A DNA stretch of 64,000 bases, from contig JAUMWB010000001.1 in the NCBI GenBank assembly GCA_030529845.1, positions 186,001-250,000 on the forward strand, given 5' to 3'. A model generated the notes under the pieces. The model saw only the letters and a program-made list of their open reading frames with translations. It ran no database searches and was not told the origin of the DNA. Positions 54,025 to 63,653 of the stretch are shown piece by piece. Made by a program: the position numbers and the translations under genes. Positions within the stretch are counted from its first letter, which is position 1, and each line of letters begins with the position of its first letter. This stretch comes from Rothia sp. (in: high G+C Gram-positive bacteria) (GTDB lineage Bacteria; Actinomycetota; Actinomycetes; Actinomycetales; Micrococcaceae).

Positions 54025-54840
54025 ATGCCAGTTTCTACCAAAGCCCGCCTGAGCCCCCTGCTTGCCCTGGCTGCTCTTGCCGTCAGCGGCTGTTCGGCAT
54101 CCTTCCAAGGAGCATCCCGGGAGGGCCTGCCCACCACGCTGCCCGCCGCGCCTGAGCAGGTGTTGCCGGCGTCCGCGCAGGAAAGCCCCGCAGGGCAGAC
54201 CCCCATCACTGAACTGGCTGATAGTTCCTGGCTTGATGCCACCGCTGAGGCAACCGATATTCCCCGGCGGGTGCTGGCAGCCTACGCCGGGGCGTCCTTG
54301 CGCGTGGCTCAAACCCACCCGGAATGTCAGCTGGGTTGGAACACCGTCGCGGGTATCGGTGCGGTCGAAACCCTGCACGGCACTTACCGGGGTGCCAGCA
54401 CTGACCACGATGGAAATGTAACCCCCAAGATTTTTGGGCCCTCTCTCGACGGCAGCCCCGGAGTCATGGCCATTGAAGACTCCGACCGGGGCGAACTTGA
54501 TGATGACACCGAGTGGGACCGGGCGGTGGGGCCCCTGCAGTTCATTCCCTCCACCTGGGACTACATTGGGCAGGACGGCAACGCCGACGGAACGCGCGAC
54601 CCCCACCACATCGACGACGCGGCCCTGACCACCGCCGTCTACCTCTGCCAGGGCCAACGCGATACCAGCACTGATGAAGGCTGGCAGCGCGGAGTGCTGG
54701 CCTACAACCGGTCGGTGGCCTACGCCAACCAGGTGGCCCAGCACGCAGAAACCTACGGGCAGGCAGCCCCGACCACAGAGACCACCAGCGCAGGGAACAC
54801 CGGTGCGGACGCCACCACCGGCGCAACTACCAGCTCATAG
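54025..54840 (+). CDS. Lytic murein transglycosylase-like lipoprotein
   Basis: 271 residues from ATG 54025 (GAAAGG site); a GTG four codons upstream is possible. Lipoprotein signal ends in LAVSGC. The SLT-type domain has AAYAGASLRVAQTHPECQLGWNTVAGIGAVETLHG (catalytic Glu in GAVE) and AVGPLQFIPSTWDYIGQDGNADG, the classic MltB/RpfB-like continuation, then HHIDDAALTTAVYLC. It cleaves glycan strands of peptidoglycan. The last 25 residues are a Thr/Ala-rich tail. Confidence 0.88.
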   Translation: MPVSTKARLSPLLALAALAVSGCSASFQGASREGLPTTLPAAPEQVLPASAQESPAGQTPITELADSSWLDATAEATDIPRRVLAAYAGASLRVAQTHPECQLGWNTVAGIGAVETLHGTYRGASTDHDGNVTPKIFGPSLDGSPGVMAIEDSDRGELDDDTEWDRAVGPLQFIPSTWDYIGQDGNADGTRDPHHIDDAALTTAVYLCQGQRDTSTDEGWQRGVLAYNRSVAYANQVAQHAETYGQAAPTTETTSAGNTGADATTGATTSS

Positions 54841-54891
54841 CCAGATGCTGAGAGCCGCCCCAGCCCCGCTACCGCCATCAGCTAGGATGGA

Positions 54892-55290
54892 ATGGTGACT
54901 ACACCAGCACCCAGCGCCACCGACGGCGCAACCCTGCCCGCCGATATTGCCGCCCGCCTCAAGCGCGACGAGAACGGCCTTTTTGCCGCCATCATCCAGC
55001 AGTACGACACCCGCGATGTGCTCATGCTCGGCTGGATGAACGACGAAGCCCTGCGCCGCACCCTCACCGAAGGGCGGGTCACCTTCTGGTCCCGCTCCCG
55101 CCAGGAATACTGGCGCAAGGGAGACACCAGCGGCCACTACCAGTACGTCAAAAGCGTCAGCATTGACTGCGACGGCGACGCCCTGCTGATTGAGGCAGAC
55201 CAGGTAGGGGCAGCCTGCCACACCGGCACCACCACCTGCTTCCACGCCGGGGGCACCCTGCCAGCTGCCACCGGCGTCCGCCCCGAATAG
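54892..55290 (+). CDS. hisI: Phosphoribosyl-AMP cyclohydrolase
   Basis: 132 residues: [52 protein letters not shown], then zinc and magnesium ligands in [10 protein letters not shown] and [10 protein letters not shown]. Third step of histidine synthesis. The ATG at 54892 is followed immediately by GTG (54895); a TAGGAT box starts 12 nt before the GTG, so the GTG may be the true leaderless start. Next to trpE, as often in actinobacteria. Confidence 0.95.
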   Translation: MVTTPAPSATDGATLPADIAARLKRDENGLFAAIIQQYDTRDVLMLGWMNDEALRRTLTEGRVTFWSRSRQEYWRKGDTSGHYQYVKSVSIDCDGDALLIEADQVGAACHTGTTTCFHAGGTLPAATGVRPE

Positions 55291-55321
55291 CACCCCAGAC
55301 ACACCACAACCAGAGGACACC

Positions 55322-56890
55322 ATGCACGACTTGGGAATCGTAGAACCGACCCTAGAAGAGTTCCGTGAACTAGCGACCAGCCGCCGCGTCATCCCCGTGC
55401 GCGTCAAGGTTCTCGCAGACGCCATGACCCCCATCGGCATCTACCGTGCCCTGGTTGCTGCCGACGGGGTGCCCGCCCCCGGCACCTTCCTCCTGGAATC
55501 AGCCAACGAGCAGAAGCAGTGGTCCCGCTACTCCTTTATCGGGGCCTCAAGCCGCTCAACCCTCACCACCAAGGACGGCAAGATTGTCTGGCAGGGTCTG
55601 ACCCCTGCCGGTGCCCCCGTCGAGGGCGACCCCGTCGAAGCAATCCGCCAGACCCTGGAGATGCTCCACACCGAGCCCCTGGAGGGGCTGCCCCCGCTCA
55701 CCAGCGGCCTGGTCGGCTACATGGGCTGGGACGTGGTGCGCCACTGGGAAAAGCTGCCCGGCGGACCAGCGGACGACGTCAACCTGCCCGAATTCGCCCT
55801 CAACATCGTCTCAGACATGGCAGTGCACGATAACGCCGACGGCACCGTCACCCTGATCGCCAATGCCATCAACTTCAACGGCACCGACGAAAACATCGAC
55901 GCCGCCTACGCCGACGCCCTCTCCCGCGTCTACGCCATGATGGACAAGCTGGCCCAGCCCGCCCCCGACTCCGTCTCAACCCTCACCGGCACGGCAAACG
56001 TTGAAGCAAAAGTCGCCCAGGTTAAGCACACCTGGGCTGAGCAGGGCTTCTTGGATGCTATCGATAAGTCCAAGAAAAACATCCTGGACGGCGACGTCTT
56101 CCAGATCGTCATCTCCCGCCGCTTTGAGGCCGAGAACCGCGCCAGCGCCCTGGACGTCTACCGGGTACTGCGCCAGTCCAATCCCTCGCCCTACATGTAC
56201 CTCTTCAACTTCGAGTCCACGGTCGATGGTGAGCCCTTCCAGATTGTCGGCTCCTCACCCGAAGCCCTGGTCACCCTCAAAAACGGCACCGCCACCACCC
56301 ACCCCATCGCCGGGTCCCGTCCGCGCGGTGCCACCCGCGAAGAAGACCTAGCCCTGGCTGAAGAACTGCTGGCTGACGAGAAGGAACGCTCCGAGCACCT
56401 CATGCTCATCGATCTGGCCCGCAACGACCTCTCCCGCATCGCGGTACCCGGTTCCGTCAACGTCACCCAGTTCATGGAAATCGAGCGCTTTAGCCACATC
56501 ATGCACATCTCATCCGAGGTGCAGGCCCGGTTGGCTGAGGGTATGAATGCCTACGACGTGCTGCGCGTGGCCTTCCCCGCAGGCACCCTCTCAGGTGCGC
56601 CCAAGCCCCGCGCCATGCAGCTACTGGACGAGTATGAGGTTAGCGCTCGCGGCGTCTATGGCGGCGTGTGCGGCTACTTCGATTTTGCGGGCAACATGGA
56701 CATGGCCATTGCCATCCGCACCGCCGTGCTCAAGAGCGGACGCGCCTACGTGCAGGCAGGAGCTGGTATCGTCATGGACTCTGTGCCTGCCTCCGAGGCC
56801 CAGGAAACCGTGAACAAGGCGGCAGCGCCCCTGCGCGCTGTACTCACCGCATCGGGTCTGGCCCCTCTGTCAACCGAGGTGATCGACTAA
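55322..56890 (+). CDS. trpE: Anthranilate synthase component I
   Basis: 522 residues. The tryptophan feedback site LLES is present in FLLESANEQKQWSRYSFIG (about 59). The chorismate-binding domain shows QIVISRRFEAENRASALDVYR, PSPYMYLFNFE, IVGSSPEALVTL, HPIAGSRPRGATREEDLALAEELLADEKERSEHLMLIDLARNDL and the end block VQAGAGIVMDSVPASEAQET. It makes anthranilate from chorismate with TrpG ammonia. AGAGGAC site. Stop is directly followed by the next ATG. Confidence 0.97.
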   Translation: MHDLGIVEPTLEEFRELATSRRVIPVRVKVLADAMTPIGIYRALVAADGVPAPGTFLLESANEQKQWSRYSFIGASSRSTLTTKDGKIVWQGLTPAGAPVEGDPVEAIRQTLEMLHTEPLEGLPPLTSGLVGYMGWDVVRHWEKLPGGPADDVNLPEFALNIVSDMAVHDNADGTVTLIANAINFNGTDENIDAAYADALSRVYAMMDKLAQPAPDSVSTLTGTANVEAKVAQVKHTWAEQGFLDAIDKSKKNILDGDVFQIVISRRFEAENRASALDVYRVLRQSNPSPYMYLFNFESTVDGEPFQIVGSSPEALVTLKNGTATTHPIAGSRPRGATREEDLALAEELLADEKERSEHLMLIDLARNDLSRIAVPGSVNVTQFMEIERFSHIMHISSEVQARLAEGMNAYDVLRVAFPAGTLSGAPKPRAMQLLDEYEVSARGVYGGVCGYFDFAGNMDMAIAIRTAVLKSGRAYVQAGAGIVMDSVPASEAQETVNKAAAPLRAVLTASGLAPLSTEVID

Positions 56891-57520
56891 ATGGGCGAGA
56901 ATCAGGCTCTGCCTGCTGAAGCTGCGCGTGTGCGCCCGGTGCCGGGCTGGGCTAAGCCTGCCCGCGTCATGCTGGGGTCTATGGCGGTGTCAGCCGCCGC
57001 CTTCCTGACCACCCTACCCACCTGGATTCGGGCCGAGGTCAGCACGGTCGTGGCAACCTCCACCCTAGACATCTCGGGTGCGGACGCCGGCCCCACCGTC
57101 TCTGCCCTGGCCCTGGTTGCCCTGGTGGCTTCGGTTGCCCTGCGTATTGCCGGGCCCAAACTGCGTAAGGTGCTGGCCCTTTTGCTCGTGGGCGTGGGTG
57201 TGGGGCTGGCGGTTGCCGCTTTCGGTGTGCACGCCGACCCGCAGGCTGCCTCGATGGCTCAGGTCAGCGCCATTACCGGCACCAATGCCCCCGCGGACTC
57301 CTACGAAGTGACCGTCCTGCCCCTGCTGTCTGCCGCCTTCGGCGTTCTGGTTGCCCTGGCCGGTGTATGGGCTTTTGTGGCGACCTCCCACTGGAAGACC
57401 GGGCGCAAATACGACCGGTCAGCTGCCCGCGCCGCCCGCCTGGCCTCAGCCGAAGAAACGGACGAAATTGACGCCTGGGACGCCCTGAGCGAAGGCAAGG
57501 ACCCAACCGAGCGGTTGTAA
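56891..57520 (+). CDS. Trp biosynthesis-associated membrane protein
   Basis: 209 residues with four membrane segments: VMLGSMAVSAAAFLTTLPTWI, VSALALVALVASVALRIAG, LALLLVGVGVGLAVAAFGVH and LPLLSAAFGVLVALAGVWAFV. The TW-hydrophobic pattern and the position directly behind trpE identify the actinobacterial Trp_oprn_chp family; its role in tryptophan synthesis is unknown. The acidic C-terminal tail ends in EGKDPTERL. It is translationally coupled, the ATG following the trpE stop without a gap. Confidence 0.88.
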   Translation: MGENQALPAEAARVRPVPGWAKPARVMLGSMAVSAAAFLTTLPTWIRAEVSTVVATSTLDISGADAGPTVSALALVALVASVALRIAGPKLRKVLALLLVGVGVGLAVAAFGVHADPQAASMAQVSAITGTNAPADSYEVTVLPLLSAAFGVLVALAGVWAFVATSHWKTGRKYDRSAARAARLASAEETDEIDAWDALSEGKDPTERL

Positions 57521-57749
57521 TCTACTGAGGCTTATATTCTTGACCCTATTGTAGGTAATAAGTTTCTTCTAGTGGGCACAAACAATCTAAAAAAGAACTC
57601 CTTTGAAGATTCAAATTTTGGATATATCCCCTGGGGTGAAAAACTTCCTAGGGGATAAACTTTTGATATTAACTGTTGCCAATATCTCACTCTATTGGTA
57701 GCTTGGATCACATCTACTTATTGTGCATAAGCATAAGGATGTGACCACC

Positions 57750-58520
57750 ATGAAAACCCTTTCCAAGGCCACAGCTTCCCTGGCCATCGCAACTTTAGCC
57801 TTTACCTACTCCGTCCAGGCGGTGCCCGCCCTGGCGAGCACACCCGTGTCGCTGACTGCCCAAGAAAAAATCCTTGAGTTCTCTCCGGGGCTAAGCGCAG
57901 AAGAACTTACCCAAGCTCTGAGCGACTACGCGGCGCAAGAGAACATCACTATCGATCAAGCAGCCCAAGAAACTCTGGCCGACCTTCAAGGCAGCCTCAC
58001 CTGGGTTCAGCAGGCAGATCAAACCGAGGAGAGGAGGGGCGCAGATGCTAGTAGCGGAACAGGGGTTGTGCGAGATAGGGTTCTTGCCCCCGGAGCAAAT
58101 AGGGGCGATATTTTTGTCACCGCTGCTACTACACTGGAGCATGATCACGGGCATACAGGCATCTACTGCAGGTCAGATCGCATTATTGAAGCCCCTGGGG
58201 CGGGACAAGTTAGTCGTAACGTCCCCCTGGAAGAAGTTCCTGTTGCTGCCGGGACAGAAATAATGTCCGTCAACCTGCCCCAAGAAACCCGCGATAATGT
58301 TGCTGACTGGGCCAACGCTAACCTGCTAGAGCGGCCCTACAACATCAACTTTGCCGTCAATAAATTCGGAAGCTTCAGCGCCCTCAATTGCTCTCAGCTG
58401 GTCTGGCATGCTTTTGACGTAGCAGCGGGTCTTGACTTGGATGCTAACGGGGGCCTGGGTGTTTACCCCTATAACATCAAGGATTCTGAGCACACCACAA
58501 CTTATAAGGTGATCCCCTAG
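57750..58520 (+). CDS. Secreted permuted papain-like amidase (YiiX/DUF830-like)
   Basis: 256 residues from ATG 57750. A signal peptide with KTLSKATASLAIATLAFTYSVQAVPALA ends before STPVS. The mature part has a helical region (KILEFSPGLSAEELTQALSDYAAQ), then a domain GDIFVTAATTLEHDHGHTGIYC with the His first and NCSQLVWHAF with the Cys later, the order seen in permuted NlpC/P60-type hydrolases of the YiiX group. Such enzymes cut peptidoglycan peptides or lipid amides. GC is lower than neighbours, and the 200-nt upstream region is AT-rich. Confidence 0.72.
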   Translation: MKTLSKATASLAIATLAFTYSVQAVPALASTPVSLTAQEKILEFSPGLSAEELTQALSDYAAQENITIDQAAQETLADLQGSLTWVQQADQTEERRGADASSGTGVVRDRVLAPGANRGDIFVTAATTLEHDHGHTGIYCRSDRIIEAPGAGQVSRNVPLEEVPVAAGTEIMSVNLPQETRDNVADWANANLLERPYNINFAVNKFGSFSALNCSQLVWHAFDVAAGLDLDANGGLGVYPYNIKDSEHTTTYKVIP

Positions 58521-58569
58521 TATCTTTTGCTAGATTCTGCATACTCTCCCTGCTTTTGAGGATTTTCCC

Positions 58570-59808
58570 GTGCGTAATAACCTGACCAAAATCTCCTGTG
58601 CCCTTATCGCGGGGTCCCTGGCCCTGAGCCTGAACTCTTGTTCCGGTTCCCTCTCGCACATTAGCTACCCCTGGCCAAATGCTGATGTAGAGAGCAAGAA
58701 TATCCTTGATGGAGTCGAATATGTTCTCTATGCCAGTCGCCCGATTTCTGGGAACCTACCAGTTAACCGAGGCAGATTGATTCTAATTAAAGCGGACGGG
58801 AGTTTTGAAACAATTGAGACCTCCGGGATGGATTCGGCAAAGCTGATCTGGGATGAGAGGGGCATTTATTTCACAGATAAGGAAAAAGACTACCTGCTGA
58901 CCAATGATGGGTTGCAGACGTGGGATGAGCTGAAGGCTACCGGACATTATTCCCTGTATGAGCGGGGCGATGAGTACATTAGCCTTTATAATGCTGGCCG
59001 TCTTAAAGAGACCCCCAAGGGGTCTTACAGTACTCAGGTGGTGGTGCGTTCTGGGAGCATGAGCAGGAACTTTATCGTAGAGGGCGAACATGCTGCTAGT
59101 GGCCTGTGCGAGGATGGGCAGGTCTATTCTGTGGCAGAGCCGACTGGTGATTATCAGGATCCCTCTCAACCAAGAGGCCTTGAAGAATACGCAGTAGCAC
59201 TTTTTCGAGTCAATCTCGATGCTGAGAAAGAGGAGCTGGTTGCTCGCGGTGGGGAGGATATTGGTTCGGTCTTGTCTCGGGCTACGGTATGTGAAAACCG
59301 GGTACTGTATTCCATTATGCGCGTGAGAGATGGTGAGACCTGGGAGAAGCCTTCCTTGGCCTATTTACTGGCTTGGGATACGGTGACCGGTGAGTATGCG
59401 GTGAGGCAGATGCTAGATCCTGAGGGTGAGCCTGTACAGGCAAGCCTGGAGGGAGGAGGTCGGATTGCTGAACTGGGGTACCACAATGACTTTGTTGTGG
59501 CTGAGGATGGGAGGTTACATTGGTATATGGGTGATCGTGTATTTGCTACAGATTTGGCTACCGGTATGACGGAGGAGCTGTTTGAGGTTTTTCCTGAGAC
59601 CGTGAATGGGAATGTGAACATTCGTTTTGGGGAGGACGATTTTACCCTGTTCATTGATGATCATGATCTGGATTATTTTATGATGACCCGGCATGACCGG
59701 GCCACGGGGGAGGAACTTAACCGGGTTGAGTTGCACGGTTTATTGGAGCGGACGTCTCCTGAGCGGTTGATTCCGCGAGGCTTTGCGGCTCGCCCTGACG
59801 GTTTCTAG
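58570..59808 (+). CDS. Hypothetical secreted lipoprotein, beta-propeller-like
   Basis: 412 residues from GTG 58570. Lipoprotein signal KISCALIAGSLALSLNSC ends in a lipobox-like LSLNSC. The mature region consists of short strands with Trp/Tyr and Asp-Gly turns (VEYVLYASRP, LIWDERGIYFTDKEKDYLL, LAYLLAWDTVTGEYAVRQM, FVVAEDGRLHWYMGDRVFATD) resembling a beta-propeller, without any catalytic motif. Lower GC than neighbours. It lies 50 nt after the amidase gene and could share its transcript. Function unknown. Confidence 0.7.
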   Translation: MRNNLTKISCALIAGSLALSLNSCSGSLSHISYPWPNADVESKNILDGVEYVLYASRPISGNLPVNRGRLILIKADGSFETIETSGMDSAKLIWDERGIYFTDKEKDYLLTNDGLQTWDELKATGHYSLYERGDEYISLYNAGRLKETPKGSYSTQVVVRSGSMSRNFIVEGEHAASGLCEDGQVYSVAEPTGDYQDPSQPRGLEEYAVALFRVNLDAEKEELVARGGEDIGSVLSRATVCENRVLYSIMRVRDGETWEKPSLAYLLAWDTVTGEYAVRQMLDPEGEPVQASLEGGGRIAELGYHNDFVVAEDGRLHWYMGDRVFATDLATGMTEELFEVFPETVNGNVNIRFGEDDFTLFIDDHDLDYFMMTRHDRATGEELNRVELHGLLERTSPERLIPRGFAARPDGF

Positions 59809-59868
59809 TATTCAATTTTTTCTTCGTATCCACCCCCGACTCTTTTTTGTGACTAACTAGACCCTTTC

Positions 59869-60651
59869 CTAGGTGGTCGGTGAGTAGTTTGTACCTGCTG
59901 TCGAATAAGTTTCAAATGACCCTTCTAGTCTGCTACGTGAGCCCGGGTGGAGCAACCTCACCTGGCTCACCAAACTATCGCCAGACCAGGTGCTTCTTTG
60001 CAGGCGGAGGCAAGGTTCAGCAGGGGAGAGGCTGAGGAGGGCTGATTCCTGGGCGGTGGGCAGGACCGCCTCAACAGTGTGGGTTCCCCGGGTAATGGGG
60101 GCACAAGAATTGAGGTAGGCGTTGGGGGTAATCCGGGTGAAATCCTGGTGCAGGTAGTTCCTTGCTACCGCCAGATTGACGTACCGGTCTTCAAGCTGAG
60201 TGGGGGTGCCATCGTCATAGTGGACGATGAGGCTGTGGCCAACGTCAGCCCCCAGCTCCTGGCTGACCCAGGCAGGGACGTCCGAAGAAGCAAGTGGGCC
60301 AAGGGTCTGCACCCTGCTGGTGTGGGAGCTGCCTCGTTCGGTGATTTCGTCAGCAATGTTGCGGACCTCAAGGAGGGCCGATGTTCTCTTTCTTTCGGCC
60401 ACGAAGGTGCCGACCCCGCGCGTCCGAGTGAGGAGCCCATCCTGGGAGAGCTCGCGGACGGCCCGGTTGACGGTCATGCGCGAGAGGGAAAGGGCAGAGG
60501 CAAGCTCGTTTTCGGAGGGGACTGGCTCGCCCGGCAGCCAGATACCGGCATTGATGAAGTCGACGAGGGCCCCTTTGAGCTTGAGGTAGGCTGGCTGCTC
60601 AGGGGCCTGATCCCTCAAGTATTGAGCTGTCAGTTCTTCTATTTTTGACAC
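59869..60651 (-). CDS. hutC: GntR/HutC-type repressor of histidine utilisation
   Basis: 260 residues from GTG 60651 with GGAG six bases upstream; an upstream ATG at 60684 would overlap the operator. The winged helix reads LKGALVDFINAGIWLPGEPVPSENELASALSLSRMTVNRAVRELSQDGLLTRTRGVGTFVAE, typical GntR, and the effector domain (UTRA type) follows with VQTLGPLASSDVPAWVSQELG and LEDRYVNLAVARNYLHQDF. HutC responds to urocanate. Divergence from hutU and the operator between them support the name. Confidence 0.88.
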   Translation of the reverse strand: MSKIEELTAQYLRDQAPEQPAYLKLKGALVDFINAGIWLPGEPVPSENELASALSLSRMTVNRAVRELSQDGLLTRTRGVGTFVAERKRTSALLEVRNIADEITERGSSHTSRVQTLGPLASSDVPAWVSQELGADVGHSLIVHYDDGTPTQLEDRYVNLAVARNYLHQDFTRITPNAYLNSCAPITRGTHTVEAVLPTAQESALLSLSPAEPCLRLQRSTWSGDSLVSQVRLLHPGSRSRLEGSFETYSTAGTNYSPTT

Positions 60652-60672
60652 GCCAACTCCATTGACAAGTAG

Positions 60673-60684
60673 TTGTATATACAA
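60673..60684. promoter_or_regulatory. Palindromic HutC operator
   Basis: TTGTATATACAA is a perfect 12-bp palindrome in the hutC-hutU gap, the only such sequence there. It matches the known HutC/GntR half-site pattern (TGTATATACA). It lies about 22 nt upstream of the hutC GTG and about 110 nt before the hutU ATG. Confidence 0.75.
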
Positions 60685-60795
60685 GATGATGGGGTGTGAC
60701 CCTCTTCATCTTTCCACTCTACCGCCCCTAGCGGTCGGTCAGAAACAAGAGTGACGAAGAGCCCCCGGCAGAATTTCATGCACAAAGGAGTAGAC

Positions 60796-62460
60796 ATGAC
60801 CACCAGCGGCCCCCGCCCCGTCCGCGCCCCTCGCGGCCCTGAACTCAATACCCTCGGCTGGCAGCAGGAAGGTGCCCTGCGCATGCTCATGAACAACCTT
60901 GACCCCGAGGTTGCCGAGCACCCCGATAACCTGGTGGTCTACGGCGGCACCGGCCGCGCCGCCCGCTCTTGGGAAGCATTTGACGCAATCGTCGCCACCC
61001 TCAAGACCCTTAAAGATGATGAAACCCTGCTGGTGCAGTCCGGCAAGCCCGTAGGTGTCTTCCGCACCCACGAGTGGGCACCTCGTGTGCTACTAGCTAA
61101 CTCCAACCTGGTGGGCGACTGGGCCAACTGGGAGCACTTCCGCAAGCTCGAAGCCGAAGGCCTGATGATGTACGGCCAGATGACCGCTGGCTCCTGGATC
61201 TACATCGGCACCCAGGGTATTCTGCAGGGCACCTACGAGACATTCGGCGCGGTTGCCCGCAAGCGCTTCAACGGCACCCTGGCAGGTACCATTACCCTCA
61301 CCGCAGGTCTGGGCGGCATGGGCGGTGCCCAGCCCCTGGCTGTGACCATGAACGAGGGTGTAGCAATCTGTGTGGACGTTGATGAGTCCCGCGTTGACCG
61401 CCGCATCGATCACAAGTACCTGGACGTCAAGGCCCGCGATCTCGACCACGCCCTAGAGCTCGCCATCGAGGCCCGCGACGCCAAGAAGCCTCTCTCCATC
61501 GGTGTAGTCGGCAACGCCGCCGAAATCTTCCCCGAGCTGCTGCGCCGCAAGGCCCCCATTGACATCGTCACCGACCAGACCAGTGCCCACGACCCGCTCA
61601 GCTACCTGCCCACCGAGGTTACCTTCGAGGACTGGAAAGCAGAAGCCGCCCGCGACCCCGAGCTCTTCACCAAGCGCTCCCGCGAGGCCATGGCGGCCCA
61701 CGTTGAGGCCATGGTTGGCTTTATGGACGCCGGTGCTGAGGTCTTTGACTACGGCAACTCTATTCGCGATGAGGCCCGCAAGGCCGGCTACCAGCGAGCC
61801 TTTGACTTCCCCGGTTTCGTGCCCGCTTACATCCGCCCCCTCTTTGAAGAGGGGCTGGGCCCCTTCCGCTGGTGCGCTCTCTCCGGCGACCCCGAGGACA
61901 TCAAGAAGACCGATCAGGCTATTCTCGAACTCTTCCCCGAGAACGAGCACCTTAAGCGCTGGATCACCATGGCCGGTGAAAAGGTCGCCTACGAGGGTCT
62001 GCCCGCCCGCATTTGCTGGCTGGGCTACGGTGAGCGCCACAAGGCCGGTCTCAAGTTCAACGAGATGGTGGCAAGCGGTGAGCTCTCTGCCCCCATCGCC
62101 ATTGGCCGTGACCACCTGGATTCCGGTTCGGTAGCCTCCCCCTACCGCGAAACCGAGGGCATGAAGGACGGCACCGACGCGGTTGCCGACTGGCCCCTGC
62201 TCAACGCCCTGGTCAATACCTCATCGGGTGCCTCCTGGGTCTCCATTCACCACGGTGGTGGCGTAGGTATGGGCCGCTCCATCCACGCGGGCCAGGTCTG
62301 CATCGCCGACGGCTCTGAGCTGGCTGCTGCCAAGCTGGAGCGGGTGCTGACCAACGACCCCGGCATGGGCGTGATTCGCCACGCGGACGCCGGCTACGAG
62401 TACGCCCAGCAGGTTGCCGCTGAGCGCGGGGTTCGTATTCCCATGCAGGAAAACCGCTAG
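60796..62460 (+). CDS. hutU: Urocanate hydratase
   Basis: 554 residues from ATG 60796, with AAAGGAG five bases upstream. Characteristic blocks: [98 protein letters not shown] and [19 protein letters not shown]. It converts urocanate to imidazolonepropionate with a tightly bound NAD. First gene of hutU-hutI-hutG; histidase (hutH) is not in the window. Confidence 0.97.
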   Translation: MTTSGPRPVRAPRGPELNTLGWQQEGALRMLMNNLDPEVAEHPDNLVVYGGTGRAARSWEAFDAIVATLKTLKDDETLLVQSGKPVGVFRTHEWAPRVLLANSNLVGDWANWEHFRKLEAEGLMMYGQMTAGSWIYIGTQGILQGTYETFGAVARKRFNGTLAGTITLTAGLGGMGGAQPLAVTMNEGVAICVDVDESRVDRRIDHKYLDVKARDLDHALELAIEARDAKKPLSIGVVGNAAEIFPELLRRKAPIDIVTDQTSAHDPLSYLPTEVTFEDWKAEAARDPELFTKRSREAMAAHVEAMVGFMDAGAEVFDYGNSIRDEARKAGYQRAFDFPGFVPAYIRPLFEEGLGPFRWCALSGDPEDIKKTDQAILELFPENEHLKRWITMAGEKVAYEGLPARICWLGYGERHKAGLKFNEMVASGELSAPIAIGRDHLDSGSVASPYRETEGMKDGTDAVADWPLLNALVNTSSGASWVSIHHGGGVGMGRSIHAGQVCIADGSELAAAKLERVLTNDPGMGVIRHADAGYEYAQQVAAERGVRIPMQENR

Positions 62461-62462
62461 CC

Positions 62463-63653
62463 ATGACCAGCCGTCTCTTTACCAATATCGGGTCGCTCGT
62501 CACCAATGACCCCACCCTGGATCGAGGGCCCCTGGGCGTGCTGGACCAGGCCGCCTTTGTGGTGGAGCAGGGCCGTATTGCCTGGGTTGGCCCTGCCAGC
62601 CAGGCACCGGCGTCCGACCTCTGCGTTGATCTGGGCGGGCGAGCTGTGCTGCCGGGCTTTGTGGAATCCCACTCCCACCTGGTTTTTGCCGGTGACCGCT
62701 CCCACGAGTTTGCTGCCCGCATGGAGGGCAAACCGTACGAGGCCGGTGGCATCCGCACCACCATCGAGGCCACCCGGGCCGCGAGCGCAGCGGAGCTGGA
62801 ACTCAATACCCGCTCGCTCATGCAGGAGTACGCCCGCGCCGGGGCAACCACGATTGAGGTAAAGACCGGCTACGGCCAGTCAGCCGAGTCTGAGCTGAAG
62901 TCGGTGCAGGTTGCCGCTGCCTGCACCGACGAGGTGACCCTGCTAGCTGCCCATGTGGCTCCGCCGGAGTACCGTGATAAGCAGGACGAATACGTTCAGA
63001 TGGTGGTAGACACCATGATTCCCGAGTGCGCCCCCTATACCTCCTGGATTGATGTTTTCTGCGAGCGCGGGGCTTTTAGCGAGGACGAGTCGCGGGCAGT
63101 TCTGCAGGCAGGTATAGCTGCCGGTTTGAAGGCTCGCGTGCACGGCAACCAGCTGACCTACGGGGCTGGTGTGCAGCTGGCAGTGGAGCTGGGGGCCGCC
63201 AGTGTGGATCACGTGGTCTACCTGTCGGACGCGGACGTGGACGCCCTGGCCAACAGCTCTACGGTGGCTACGGTTCTCCCCGGGGCCGATTTTTCCACCC
63301 GGGGCGACTACCCCAACGCCCGCCGCCTGCTGGATGCCGGGGCCACCGTGGCCCTGGGAGCAGACTGCAACCCCGGCACCTCCTTCACCACCTCCATTCC
63401 CTTCTGCATCGCCCTGGCCGTGCGCGATCTGCACATGAGCCCGGACGAAGCTATCTGGGCGGCAACCGCCGGGGGAGCAGCCGCCCTGGGTCGCACCGAC
63501 ATCGGGGCTCTGACCGTGGGAGCCCGCGCCGACGTCCTGGCCCTGGACGCCCCCAACCACCTGCACCTGGCCTACCGCCCCGGCGTGCCCCTGGTCGCTG
63601 GCGTCTGGAAGGACGGCCAGAGCATCGTACCCCTGCCCGAGGAGGACATCTAG
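62463..63653 (+). CDS. hutI: Imidazolonepropionase
   Basis: 396 residues starting two bases after the hutU stop. Metal-dependent amidohydrolase: the HxH of LPGFVESHSHLVFAGDRSHEF, the FAGD-x-S-H-E-F loop, the EVKTGYGQSAESELKSVQ block, HGNQLTYGAGVQLAVELGAASVDHV and ALGADCNPGTSFTTSIPF. It opens the imidazolone ring to formiminoglutamate. Coupled to hutG by a one-base overlap. Confidence 0.96.
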   Translation: MTSRLFTNIGSLVTNDPTLDRGPLGVLDQAAFVVEQGRIAWVGPASQAPASDLCVDLGGRAVLPGFVESHSHLVFAGDRSHEFAARMEGKPYEAGGIRTTIEATRAASAAELELNTRSLMQEYARAGATTIEVKTGYGQSAESELKSVQVAAACTDEVTLLAAHVAPPEYRDKQDEYVQMVVDTMIPECAPYTSWIDVFCERGAFSEDESRAVLQAGIAAGLKARVHGNQLTYGAGVQLAVELGAASVDHVVYLSDADVDALANSSTVATVLPGADFSTRGDYPNARRLLDAGATVALGADCNPGTSFTTSIPFCIALAVRDLHMSPDEAIWAATAGGAAALGRTDIGALTVGARADVLALDAPNHLHLAYRPGVPLVAGVWKDGQSIVPLPEEDI

